In this document: positions 28,106 to 36,162 of the stretch, one piece after another
Layout: every line of letters starts with the position of its first letter
How positions within the stretch are numbered: position 1 is the stretch's first letter
Assembly (NCBI RefSeq): GCF_005938745.2
Contig: NZ_VCBX02000002.1
Location: 62,001 to 126,000 of the forward strand
DNA: 64,000 bases
Direction: 5' to 3'
DNA from: Rhodococcus sp. KBS0724
GTDB lineage: Bacteria > Actinomycetota > Actinomycetes > Mycobacteriales > Mycobacteriaceae
Notes under the pieces: model-generated
The model's database searches: none
What the model was told of the DNA's origin: nothing
What the model saw: only the letters and a program-made list of their open reading frames with translations
Translations under genes and position numbers: made by a program

Positions 28106-28989
28106 CAGATCGGCTCCTTCGTTCGTGCTCCGGCCGTAATGACTTTCGGACCCGATCCGTATACTTCGGCAGCTCGGCGCCCCTTGAGCACGGGCAGTTT
28201 GGTTCGCGCTGTTGCTACGGCGCTCAGGTCGAGCTCGACGACAGTGACCGCAGCAGGCGAGCAGCCCAGATCGGCGAGCACCTCCCCCCAGGGTGAGACG
28301 GCAAGTGCGTGACCGTAAGTTGCGAATGCATCGGTGGACTCGGCGTTCGGGGAATGCACCGTGGCGGGGGCGACAACAAATGCAAGGTTCTCGATTGCCC
28401 GTGCGCGAAGTAACGCGTGCCAGTGCGCCGCACCCGTGGACTGCACAAAAGCCGATGGAAACAAAAGTACTTCGGCGCCAGCGGCAGCGAGTTCCCGGGA
28501 CAGCTCGGGGAATCGAACGTCGTAACAGATAGTCAGTCCGATGCGAACCCCATCGATGTCGAGCAGGACCGGACCGGAACCCGGACGCTCGACCGTCGAC
28601 GCCTCGAAGGACTGTCCGTCGATATTGGCATCGAAGAGATGCATCTTGTCGTAGCGTCCCGCAAGTGTCCCGTCACGGTCGATGACGAGTGCAGAGTTGA
28701 AGACTCCCTCCTCCGTGCGGTTCTTCATCCCACCGAGAATCACCACGACGTCCTGTTCGTGGGCCACACGGCGCAATGCGGCAATCGGCTCGGCATCCTC
28801 GCTCAACGCAGCCTCACGCATCTGCACGTTCGACCCGAGCATGAGTCCGTTCTCCGGAAGGACCACCAGAGTTGCACCGTTGTCCGTTGCCTCACGGATC
28901 AACCGGATCGCGGTTGCGAGATTGACCTCGACATCGGTCGTCGCATGCCACTGGGTCAATCCGACCCTCAGGATCCGGGTCCCCGTCAT
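28105..28989 (-). CDS. Nitrilase-superfamily carbon-nitrogen hydrolase
   Basis: A 294-residue member of the nitrilase superfamily. The Glu-Lys-Cys triad is visible in VVLPENGLML, GRYDKMHLFD and TICYDVRFPE. The sequence is closest in style to Nit1/omega-amidases rather than true nitrilases. The start ATG overlaps the stop of the LigA-LigB gene as ATGA. In the pathway it could hydrolyse an amide or a formamide bond. It is thus a candidate for the deformylase step between NicX and the maleamate amidase, for which no NicD-type hydrolase is present in the operon. Confidence 0.88.
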   Translation of the reverse strand: MTGTRILRVGLTQWHATTDVEVNLATAIRLIREATDNGATLVVLPENGLMLGSNVQMREAALSEDAEPIAALRRVAHEQDVVVILGGMKNRTEEGVFNSALVIDRDGTLAGRYDKMHLFDANIDGQSFEASTVERPGSGPVLLDIDGVRIGLTICYDVRFPELSRELAAAGAEVLLFPSAFVQSTGAAHWHALLRARAIENLAFVVAPATVHSPNAESTDAFATYGHALAVSPWGEVLADLGCSPAAVTVVELDLSAVATARTKLPVLKGRRAAEVYGSGPKVITAGARTKEPI

Positions 28990-30119
28990 GACGACTTCCC
29001 CTCGACGGCAAACTCTTTCGCTGCCGCAGCGCGCGCAAGATCCATATTTACAACAGTCCAACCGCCTCCGGACGCTTCCATCGGCTCGTAGGTGTACACA
29101 TCGCCACGAACACCAGGCCCGAGGACACCGAGCATGATCATCCAATTCATGATTTCGTACTGGCCGTGTTCTAGAAGCGGGTACGGTTCCAGGGAACAGA
29201 GATCGAGACCTCGTCCGGTCTCGAGGAGTTTCAAAATGTATGTATCGAATTCCACGTCCACTCCCCCGAAATGACCGGGATCGAGCCAATGTGACAACCC
29301 ACCCGTAGCGAGGAAAGCCACCTTCAGCCCCGACGCCTCGATCGCAGTCCTCATCGCTTCACCGAATCGCCGAGCGTTGAACGGCGAGAATGTCCGAGCC
29401 GGCTGCGTGATGACTGGGATTACGGGGAGATCCGGACGAGGGAGCAGCAATCGCAACGGCACGATCAGCCCGTGATCGAGCTCGACCCGTTCCGCTTCCT
29501 CGACTTCCTGGCCTGCCGCCCGCACCGCGTCGGCCAGAACCTTCGCGAAGTCCGGTTGCCCAGTCAGCGCCAGTTCAAGATCGGGACGCTTGAAGAATTC
29601 CATCGAACCCACATGGCTCTCCCCGGTGCCGAGAACGAAGTGACCGGTATCGAAGCTCTGGAAATGACAATCCGCAGATACGAGGATGACATCGGGGTCG
29701 GCTGCCGCAAGGTCGTCCTTGAGCTTGGCGTAACCCACAAGCAGACGCTCCACAGCGTCCGCAGGATCGATGTCCGGGCGGGCCAACAGATCCGGGACGT
29801 GTGAGCAGCCGCCAGCGAACACCAGATTGGCCGGGAGGCTCGGAACCGGAACCGGGATCGTCTCGTCCACGATGAAGGCACCACGATTGGTCGAGTCGCC
29901 GAGGTCGTCGTTGAACCATCTGCTCACCAGTATCGTCAAGCCGTCGTTGAGCCCGACTGCTCGCAGCCGATCACGGTTACCACTGATGATGGTCTCGGCC
30001 CATTCCTGGTCCACACCCAGCAATTCCGGTGCCCGCGAGGGATCAAGCTTCACTGCCGCCAGCAGCTCCGAATCACGGGCCATCGAGAGAATGGCCTGTT
30101 CGATTGCTTTCTTGACCAT
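28986..30119 (-). CDS. Fused LigA-LigB class III extradiol dioxygenase
   Basis: A 377-residue protein. The first roughly 90 residues resemble the LigA (alpha) subunit of protocatechuate 4,5-dioxygenase (LDPSRAPELLGVDQEWAETI, RDRLRAVGLNDGL). The rest is the catalytic LigB fold, with candidate Fe ligands in GGCSHVPDLL and SADCHFQSFD and a catalytic His in ATGGLSHWLD. It would cleave a catechol-type ring next to one hydroxyl using Fe(II) and O2. Single-chain relatives such as gallate dioxygenase carry the alpha-like part at the C-terminus; here it is at the N-terminus. A GGGGAG overlapping the end of the upstream gene provides the ribosome binding site. Confidence 0.88.
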   Translation of the reverse strand: MVKKAIEQAILSMARDSELLAAVKLDPSRAPELLGVDQEWAETIISGNRDRLRAVGLNDGLTILVSRWFNDDLGDSTNRGAFIVDETIPVPVPSLPANLVFAGGCSHVPDLLARPDIDPADAVERLLVGYAKLKDDLAAADPDVILVSADCHFQSFDTGHFVLGTGESHVGSMEFFKRPDLELALTGQPDFAKVLADAVRAAGQEVEEAERVELDHGLIVPLRLLLPRPDLPVIPVITQPARTFSPFNARRFGEAMRTAIEASGLKVAFLATGGLSHWLDPGHFGGVDVEFDTYILKLLETGRGLDLCSLEPYPLLEHGQYEIMNWMIMLGVLGPGVRGDVYTYEPMEASGGGWTVVNMDLARAAAAKEFAVEGKSS

Positions 30120-30124
30120 TGTGT

Positions 30125-31138
30125 CTACTCCCCAACTAGGGTTCCGTCGCGGACGACCGCGGTACCGTCGATCTCCACGGTGCAGCCACGCATCGGGATA
30201 TCGAGGTGGGCTGGGGTCTCACGATCGGCCAAACGATTGGAACCTGTGGACCACATGAAGTTTCCTGCGGTGGAACGTAATTCCTGCCCGTAGAGAGTCC
30301 GTGGGTCGTAGACGTCGAACGCGGACCAGCGGGCGCGCTCGAGTAGACCCCACCCCATGTGACTCAGCGCCCACACTTCGCTGTCGTCCCACGCCTCGAA
30401 ATAGTCATTGAGCAGGTGCGCATCGCTGCCCTTGCCCGACACACTCTTGATGAAGCCCTTCTCGACCTCGATCGTCACGGTGTCCTGGACATAGCGTTGC
30501 CACGGGATGAGCGCGTCACCGGGCTGGAGGACGATCCGTCCCTCCGCGGTGCGATCGTTCGGGAAACACGCCACGAACCCGGATGGCCAGTGGTCCCAGC
30601 GCCCGGGCTCGTCCACGTAGCCCCACTGATGCGTGATCGGCAGGTCTTCCCCCGCGATATCTGCCGTGAGTTCTGTTCCTGCAGTAGATGTCACGTGTAA
30701 CTTGCTGCCGTTGCGCAGCGCATTTCCGCCGATCTCGACCTGTCCTCGTAGATCGCCGTCCCCCATCAGTCGCTCGAGCACGTCGGCGGGCTCGGCAACG
30801 AACAGCATCCGTTTACCATTGCCCGTGATACGAGTCCGCACGTCCGAATGGATGAGGCCACCCACAGTGACGTCAACAACGAAATCGCACTCACCCGCTG
30901 CCGCGAGTAACGGTGCGACCTCACGCCCGTCCGCTGCATAGGGCGGAAGCATAGGACTCGACAAACTGGAGGCGTGCAGCACAAGTGCACTCGCGCCGAG
31001 CTGCCGGGCAGCAGCAACTGCCGCAGCCACATACTCGTCCTTCTGGCCTAGCTCGGCGATGATGCCCACCGTCTCATCGGCCGTGACCTTGCATAGCTTG
31101 AATTGTTCGACAAAGTTCTCGGTCAACGTCTTCGACAT
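30125..31138 (-). CDS. nicX: NicX-like 2,5-dihydroxypyridine 5,6-dioxygenase
   Basis: A 337-residue enzyme of the leucyl-aminopeptidase (M29)-like fold. Blocks shared with Pseudomonas NicX include YVDEPGRWDHWPSGFV, EVEKGFIKSV, SHMGWGLLERARW and PAHLDIPMRGC. In NicX the iron is held by the His of the SH-GWG block and by His and Asp of HLDIP; all three are present. The known reaction opens 2,5-dihydroxypyridine with O2 to N-formylmaleamate. AGGAG lies eight bases before the ATG. It ends five bases before the LigA-LigB gene. This is the strongest pointer to a pyridine-ring substrate. Confidence 0.9.
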   Translation of the reverse strand: MSKTLTENFVEQFKLCKVTADETVGIIAELGQKDEYVAAAVAAARQLGASALVLHASSLSSPMLPPYAADGREVAPLLAAAGECDFVVDVTVGGLIHSDVRTRITGNGKRMLFVAEPADVLERLMGDGDLRGQVEIGGNALRNGSKLHVTSTAGTELTADIAGEDLPITHQWGYVDEPGRWDHWPSGFVACFPNDRTAEGRIVLQPGDALIPWQRYVQDTVTIEVEKGFIKSVSGKGSDAHLLNDYFEAWDDSEVWALSHMGWGLLERARWSAFDVYDPRTLYGQELRSTAGNFMWSTGSNRLADRETPAHLDIPMRGCTVEIDGTAVVRDGTLVGE

Positions 31139-31188
31139 TGCATGCGCTCCTGACTAATGGTGTTACTGAAAGGACGATTTGACCCGAA

Positions 31189-31959
31189 TCAGTGTGCTGC
31201 TCGTACCGCTCCACCGTCGATGACAAGCGAAGTACCAGTGATGAAAGAAGCCCGCGGTGAAGCGAGAAACGCGACAGAGTCGGCGATTTCGGTGGCTTCT
31301 GCCCAACGGCCGAGGGGGACGTCCTTGACAACCTTCGCGACCTCTTCCTCAATAGTTGTGCCGTTGTTCGCCGATTTCATCTCGAGGATGCCCTGCATTC
31401 GATCGGTTCCCGTCGCACCCGGCATCACCTGATTCACGCGAACCCCGATAGGAGCCAGCTCCGAGGCGAGTGCCTTGACATACGCCGACGCGGCCGAACG
31501 ATACGACGCGGACAAGACACCACCGGGCGCCGGTTGCCGTACCCACGTAGACGAGAGCAAAATGATCGACCCTTCACCCTGTCCACGCATCACCGCCCCG
31601 GCTGCATTACCCAGTTGAACGACCGGGCGCAGCAGCAGATCGTGCGCGAGCTGCCAATCCGACCAGTTCGTGTCCAGAACTGGAAGAATGCGAGGCCCAG
31701 GTGTATTCAGGACCACGACGTCCAGCCTGCCGAACTCGTCGACCACTTTCTGGACGAGCTGACCGGTGGCGTCGCTGTCGCCGAGATCATGGGCCCACGA
31801 CTCAATCCGACCATCTCCGACAATTTCGGGTTCACTCACCGAACGAGATGCCGCGACAACAGTCATGCCTTCTGTCGCGAGCCGATGAGCTATCGCTCGG
31901 CCGATCCCACGCGACCCTGCAGTGACTAACGCAACGCCTTTCTCGAGACCCAAATACAA
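31189..31959 (-). CDS. Divergent SDR lacking the usual Tyr-x3-Lys
   Basis: A 256-residue SDR with ALVTAGSRGIG (cofactor) and a complete C-terminal end (ITGTSLVIDGG). The usual NNAG is replaced by NTPGP. The position of Tyr-x3-Lys holds Ser-Ala-Ser-Tyr-Arg, so the catalytic Tyr and Lys are replaced by Ser and Arg, as in a known SDR side branch with an S-x3-R pattern. A TTG at 31959 is taken as start because AAGGAG lies just before it; an upstream in-frame TTG at 31974 overlaps that site. It may dehydrogenate a diol or act on a carbonyl by another mechanism. Confidence 0.82.
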   Translation of the reverse strand: MYLGLEKGVALVTAGSRGIGRAIAHRLATEGMTVVAASRSVSEPEIVGDGRIESWAHDLGDSDATGQLVQKVVDEFGRLDVVVLNTPGPRILPVLDTNWSDWQLAHDLLLRPVVQLGNAAGAVMRGQGEGSIILLSSTWVRQPAPGGVLSASYRSAASAYVKALASELAPIGVRVNQVMPGATGTDRMQGILEMKSANNGTTIEEEVAKVVKDVPLGRWAEATEIADSVAFLASPRASFITGTSLVIDGGAVRAAH

Positions 31960-32016
31960 CTTGTGCTCCTTCAATTGTTTTCTTGCGTTACAGCAGATCC
32001 GGCGGTATTGCGCCGT

Positions 32017-32211
32017 CTACGAAATCTCTCGGATTGCGCTCTCCGCGCACAGGGAGATCGCGCGGCGAGCCTTCTGTTCGTCTTCCGTGGGCACCGTCCC
32101 GAAATTGGCCGTCGACGCGTATCCCCAGTCGTCCTGTTGGAAGACCGAAGGACACACGTCGAAGCATGTGCCATACCCGTCACATTTAGTGGAATCGACC
32201 GCTACGCGCAT
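32017..32211 (-). CDS. 3Fe-4S-type ferredoxin
   Basis: A 64-residue ferredoxin with KCDGYGTCFDVCP and a fourth Cys in SLCAESAI. The spacing C-x5-C-x2-C lacks the second Cys of a [4Fe-4S] motif, which is typical of the [3Fe-4S] carriers that serve actinobacterial P450s and some Rieske oxygenases. The ATG at 32211 lies just after the stop of the NuoF-like gene, whose last codons supply GAAGAGGAAGGG as ribosome binding site. It probably carries electrons from that flavoprotein to the oxygenase. Confidence 0.9.
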   Translation of the reverse strand: MRVAVDSTKCDGYGTCFDVCPSVFQQDDWGYASTANFGTVPTEDEQKARRAISLCAESAIREIS

Positions 32212-32213
32212 GA

Positions 32214-33470
32214 TCAAGACCCTTCCTCTTCCCTGTTGCGGCGCAGCAGCTCCGCGCCGGCAGTGCGGGCCAGAGTCGCGGCGCCGTCAATAAATGCGCA
32301 CGCACCGCGCCCACTCAAGCTCGTCCCCCACCGCAGCAGGTTTTCATGGTGGACAGGCGAAGTATCCCCGCTGAGTACCTGCCGAAAAGTGCGAGAAATC
32401 GCGGTCGTACCACTGACACACACACCACACTGCATCGCTGACTCCGACTGGAACCAGGCACTGAGTTCGCCGGCGATCGCGAGAAGGTCGTCGTTGTCAC
32501 CGAGGACAGTGACCGCCGCGCAGCCGAGGCCACTTCCCGCTGCCCGGATGGCGTCGTAGCAACAGATGAGATCACTGTGGCCGCCGGAGAGTATGCCCCC
32601 GAACCAGCCACCGATCATCAGCCCGCCGACATCTCCGGTTGCACTGCCTGCCCTCAAAAGTTCCGACATGGGGGACCCGAGCGACATCTCGTACACCCCC
32701 GGCGCGGCAACAGCCCCGGTAAGAGTGAATAGTGCTGTACCCCCAGATGTTCCGGACCCAACTGCGGCGAACTCGTCCGCGCCGTAGCGCTTGATCCACG
32801 CGACGTGCGCGAGTGTCTCGACGTTGCTGATCAATGTCGGGAGCCCTCGCACCCCGGATTGGAAGGGCCTGGGGGGCTTACTTGTGGGCTTGGCGACAAA
32901 TCCGTTGATGGACTGGCACACTGCAGATTCTTCACCGGCAACATACGTGTTCTCTCCGTGGTGCGTCCGAAGTGTCACGCCATCTGGAAGAAGTCCAGCA
33001 GCAGTGATGTCCCGTATTGCCTGATTAACAGCACCAATGGCATCCGGGTCGGAGACATACACAATCGCCTCGGACGACCCCGTCACCTCGGCTGCGATCA
33101 GTAGTCCGTCCAACACCAGATGTGGGCGGTGCGTGAGAAGCCACCGATCCTTAACTGAAGCGGGCTCACCTTCATGTCCGTTGGCGACGACGACGCTCTC
33201 ACCCTCAGCTTGTGCTACCGCGGCAAATTTGAGATACGCGGGAAACCCGGCACCGCCGCGCCCTCGGAGACCGGACTTCTCGAGTTCCGCTAGGAATTCG
33301 GCCGAATCAACAGCGGGACCGAAGAATCCGTGGCGGATTTCGTTCGACAACCCCCACTTCCCCGTGGCCACCTCGGGCAGAATGAGCCGTGCCGGAGTGC
33401 CACCTACCACACGTGCCGGAGCATTTACCGATGGCGCTCGGTACAGTGTCGATTCCGTTGCGAGTGTCAT
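32214..33470 (-). CDS. NuoF-like NADH-dependent flavoprotein (probable oxygenase reductase)
   Basis: A 418-residue protein homologous to the 51-kDa NADH-binding subunit of complex I and of formate dehydrogenases. It shows SGLRGRGGAGFPAYLKF (FMN/NADH site), NGHEGEPAS and YVAGEESAV. In the C-terminal iron-sulfur region the normal E-S-C-x2-C-x2-C reads E-S-A-M-Q-C-G-V-C, so the first cluster Cys is replaced by Ala; the distant Cys in GACAFIDGA is kept. No other Nuo genes are near. It starts with ATGA overlapping the amidase stop. It most likely passes electrons from NADH to the 3Fe-4S ferredoxin and then the Rieske oxygenase. Confidence 0.88.
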   Translation of the reverse strand: MTLATESTLYRAPSVNAPARVVGGTPARLILPEVATGKWGLSNEIRHGFFGPAVDSAEFLAELEKSGLRGRGGAGFPAYLKFAAVAQAEGESVVVANGHEGEPASVKDRWLLTHRPHLVLDGLLIAAEVTGSSEAIVYVSDPDAIGAVNQAIRDITAAGLLPDGVTLRTHHGENTYVAGEESAVCQSINGFVAKPTSKPPRPFQSGVRGLPTLISNVETLAHVAWIKRYGADEFAAVGSGTSGGTALFTLTGAVAAPGVYEMSLGSPMSELLRAGSATGDVGGLMIGGWFGGILSGGHSDLICCYDAIRAAGSGLGCAAVTVLGDNDDLLAIAGELSAWFQSESAMQCGVCVSGTTAISRTFRQVLSGDTSPVHHENLLRWGTSLSGRGACAFIDGAATLARTAGAELLRRNREEEGS

Positions 33471-34129
33471 GACAACCCCCTGACTGTGGACTTTCGGACT
33501 ATGTCTGTTGCTGTTTCGAGTGAAATGACATCGCCGTATTTGGCGTCGATGTCGAGGAGTGACGCGTTGTGCGGTCCAACTTCCCTGTCGCCAACGCATT
33601 CACGGACAACAAATGTCGTCAGGTTTGCGGCGCAGGAATCAACTACTGTCGCACGGATGCAACCTGAAGTTGTTGCACCGGTGACGATCACGGTATCTGT
33701 ACCCGCCGAGGCAAGGGTTTCGGCGAGCCTCGTGTGCGCAAAAGCCGAGGCGGTTTGCTTGACAACCAATGTCTCGTTCTCGCGCATTGCCAGGCGTTGG
33801 TCAATCTCGATAGCACGTTCCCCCTTACGTAACCCGCTGAGCGCCGGCATCTTTCGAAGCCAGGTAGCACCGATTCCGTCATCCTCGGGGAAGGAGATGG
33901 TACTGAAGTAGACCGGCACATTGCTTTCCCTCGCCGCGTCCACCAGTTTTTTCGTGGACGCGACCACGTCGTCGAGGTCGAATCCGGGGTCGTATCGAGC
34001 ATCGGTAAAGCCGTACTGCAGGTCTACGACCACGACAGCCGGTGCGCTACCCGGCGTCAACTTGCCCAGCAGACCGCCAAGTCGATAACGCTCACGCAAC
34101 TCGGATTCGGTCTGCGACACCTCGCTCAA
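33467..34129 (-). CDS. Isochorismatase-fold cysteine hydrolase (maleamate-amidase-like)
   Basis: About 220 residues with the Asp-Lys-Cys triad of the isochorismatase/N-carbamoylsarcosine amidase superfamily: VVDLQYGF, VVKQTASAF and GATTSGCIRAT. Together with NicX- and NicE-like genes in the same operon, the best guess is maleamate amidase (NicF-like), which releases ammonia and maleate. The start is probably the TTG at 34129, which overlaps the alpha-subunit stop (TTGA) and has GGAG eight bases upstream; a GTG at 34147 is the alternative. Confidence 0.82.
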   Translation of the reverse strand: MSEVSQTESELRERYRLGGLLGKLTPGSAPAVVVVDLQYGFTDARYDPGFDLDDVVASTKKLVDAARESNVPVYFSTISFPEDDGIGATWLRKMPALSGLRKGERAIEIDQRLAMRENETLVVKQTASAFAHTRLAETLASAGTDTVIVTGATTSGCIRATVVDSCAANLTTFVVRECVGDREVGPHNASLLDIDAKYGDVISLETATDIVRKSTVRGLS

Positions 34130-35511
34130 AATTCGAACTCCGGCCACTCGCCAGGACCCTTGCGCATCATGTCCGCGTAGAACTGGTACATGTTGCGCTG
34201 AACACCCTCCTCATAACGGGTCCAGAACACCTTGCCTGGACCGGGCCAATCGGAAACCGGTGTCGCCATGCCTATTCCAGGCATTCCCATCTCGTAGTTC
34301 AACTCGAAGTCGAGGACTTCCGCGGCAACGGATCCGCCGTTCTTCGTGACGCTGAGCCACGGCTCGGTATCGTCCATCTCGAAGGACCCGCCGAGCGAGA
34401 ACGTGCCGAGTCCGGCTTGGTAGGTGCGTTCCTTCTGCTCAGGTGTCATGTTCTTGTAACCCACGAACCAGTTCCAGATCTCGATCTGTCCGGGCCCCTT
34501 GGGCTGCCACGTGCGAATCGTCAGAATTCCGGTGGGTGCATGATTCGCGCCGTCCTCGGTCATCGGTAAAGCAAGAATGGAAAAGTTCGGGAAGACATTG
34601 CCGACAAAGACCCGTGAGCGGCGCGCAACCTCGAGTTGTTCGGGCGAGATGTTCACGCTGTCGAAGTGCTCGGCGAGCGACTCGGGGAAGCCGAAGAAGT
34701 TGGGGCCCGGCTCATCTGCATATTCCGCCATCGAAAACGACAGCGAATGGCCCGGCGAGGCCTGGATGTGATATCCCATCATGTTCTCGCTGAAGGGAAC
34801 TGGGAAAGCACCGATGCTCCAGACCGACTTGTGCAAGGTACCGAGGTGATAGTCGTCGCCGGAGAAATTGTCGGCACCGGACTTCCAATTGGCGTCGACG
34901 ATGAATCGCTGGGGCTTGCCGAGGACCTCTACGCCGTCTTTGTCGAGACCGAATATCAGATCGAGGTACCACGCCATACCGCCGAGATATTCGCGCAGCG
35001 GCGGTGCTGACGCATCGAGGGTGGCAAAGACAAGTCCGTGAAATGACTCGACCTGCGCGGCACGTGCAAGCCCGTTCTTCTCCTTGCTCATATTGCCAAA
35101 GGCGTTCTTCCACAACGGTGCACCGACGAGCGACCCGTCGGAGGAGTATGTCCAACCGTGGTACGGGCAGCGAAAATGAGATGAGTTACCCGAATCGGAA
35201 CGACAGATTTGGACACCACGATGACGGCAAGCGTCGAACAGAACGTTGATCGTGCCGATCTCGTCGCGGGTAACGACAAACGAATCCTCACCGATTTTGC
35301 GAACGACGTAGTCACCGTTGGCCTCGATCTCGGATTCATGGGCGAGGTACACCCAGGCGCGCCCGAAAATTTTGCGTAGTTCTGCCTGGTAGACCTCCGG
35401 ATTCCCCATGATCGCGGAGGGAATTTTTCCGTCGAGCAGTCCAGTGTCGATGCGGTCCATCAGTTCCTGGACTCGGGGCGAAAGAACAGTCTCGTTCGCT
35501 GCAGGGTTCAT
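34126..35511 (-). CDS. Rieske non-heme iron oxygenase, alpha subunit
   Basis: A 461-residue large subunit. The Rieske centre is Cys95-x-His97 and Cys115-x2-His118. The mononuclear iron site reads NFSGDDYHLGTLH, with the bridging Asp 219, His 222 and His 227, and an acidic third ligand around MDDTEPW (380-381). This is the standard aromatic-ring dioxygenase plan of the biphenyl/benzoate/phthalate type. AGGAG lies seven bases before the ATG at 35511. It would dihydroxylate an aromatic ring, or hydroxylate it, using electrons from the ferredoxin downstream. The substrate cannot be read from the sequence. Confidence 0.93.
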   Translation of the reverse strand: MNPAANETVLSPRVQELMDRIDTGLLDGKIPSAIMGNPEVYQAELRKIFGRAWVYLAHESEIEANGDYVVRKIGEDSFVVTRDEIGTINVLFDACRHRGVQICRSDSGNSSHFRCPYHGWTYSSDGSLVGAPLWKNAFGNMSKEKNGLARAAQVESFHGLVFATLDASAPPLREYLGGMAWYLDLIFGLDKDGVEVLGKPQRFIVDANWKSGADNFSGDDYHLGTLHKSVWSIGAFPVPFSENMMGYHIQASPGHSLSFSMAEYADEPGPNFFGFPESLAEHFDSVNISPEQLEVARRSRVFVGNVFPNFSILALPMTEDGANHAPTGILTIRTWQPKGPGQIEIWNWFVGYKNMTPEQKERTYQAGLGTFSLGGSFEMDDTEPWLSVTKNGGSVAAEVLDFELNYEMGMPGIGMATPVSDWPGPGKVFWTRYEEGVQRNMYQFYADMMRKGPGEWPEFEF

Positions 35512-35572
35512 ACATGCACTCCTGGCTGGAAATCGGCGAGCGCGTGAGCCGCTCGAGAAAGTGGTGGGAAGT

Positions 35573-36127
35573 TCAGAAGAAGAGCGAGAGGTTATGCGTT
35601 CCGATAACGCTGAGATCCAGGTAGACAACTCGCCGGAGAAGCTTAAGTTGGCCGTCTTCCCTGCGTAATACATCTGCGCGCTCTCCCGAGAGCATCTGCG
35701 GATTCGTCTGAGACTGCCGCGTGCGGTAGATCAAGATATTACTTTTTGCCCTCAAGAGATCGCCGTTGTTGCTCTCGTGAGCACGAACACGAATGTTGGT
35801 GACAAAGTGGCGCACACGAGACGGCGGGTCTTCCGCCCATGCATACTTCGTCTCGCCGCGGGTCACTCGCGAGTTAAGCGAGCCGAGGTTCTCCTTGAGA
35901 TGGAATGTGGTAGTCGAAAAGCCGGCGCCCCGCGCACGTTCGACAGTCTCACGGACAGGAACCTGATACTCGATATCCGGGCTGACCAACTCAGTTAGCC
36001 AACGACGTTCGTTGAGATCGTCGAGGAGCTCAGCTTCGTAGTGCAAGAAGTCCACGACCTCAACGTGCCGCTGGTCGGATATCGAGAGTGGACGAGCGTC
36101 AGTAAGGGGCTGCATGGTCAACATATA
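35573..36127 (-). CDS. Rieske oxygenase, beta subunit
   Basis: A 184-residue small subunit of the NTF2-like fold. It has FLHYEAELLDDLNERRWLTEL at the start and IRVRAHE and LRRVVYLDLSVIGTHNLSLFF at the end, all typical of BphA2/BenB-like proteins. It is the first gene of the long operon. GGAGG lies shortly before two candidate ATG codons (36127 and 36118); longer frames begin inside the operator and are unlikely. Here the beta gene precedes the alpha gene, the reverse of most biphenyl or benzoate operons. Confidence 0.88.
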   Translation of the reverse strand, partial: YMLTMQPLTDARPLSISDQRHVEVVDFLHYEAELLDDLNERRWLTELVSPDIEYQVPVRETVERARGAGFSTTTFHLKENLGSLNSRVTRGETKYAWAEDPPSRVRHFVTNIRVRAHESNNGDLLRAKSNILIYRTRQSQTNPQMLSGERADVLRREDGQLKLLRRVVYLDLSVIGTHNLSLFF

Positions 36128-36136
36128 ACCTCCGCA

Positions 36137-36162
36137 AAGTGCATACAGTTTTGGATGCACTT
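36137..36162. promoter_or_regulatory. Operator site C at the head of the Rieske operon
   Basis: A perfect inverted repeat AAGTGCAT-N10-ATGCACTT, placed right before the GGAGG of the beta-subunit gene. It shares 19 of 26 positions with site A. Perfect symmetry and position make it the best-defined operator of the region, probably for one of the two GntR proteins. Confidence 0.8.
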
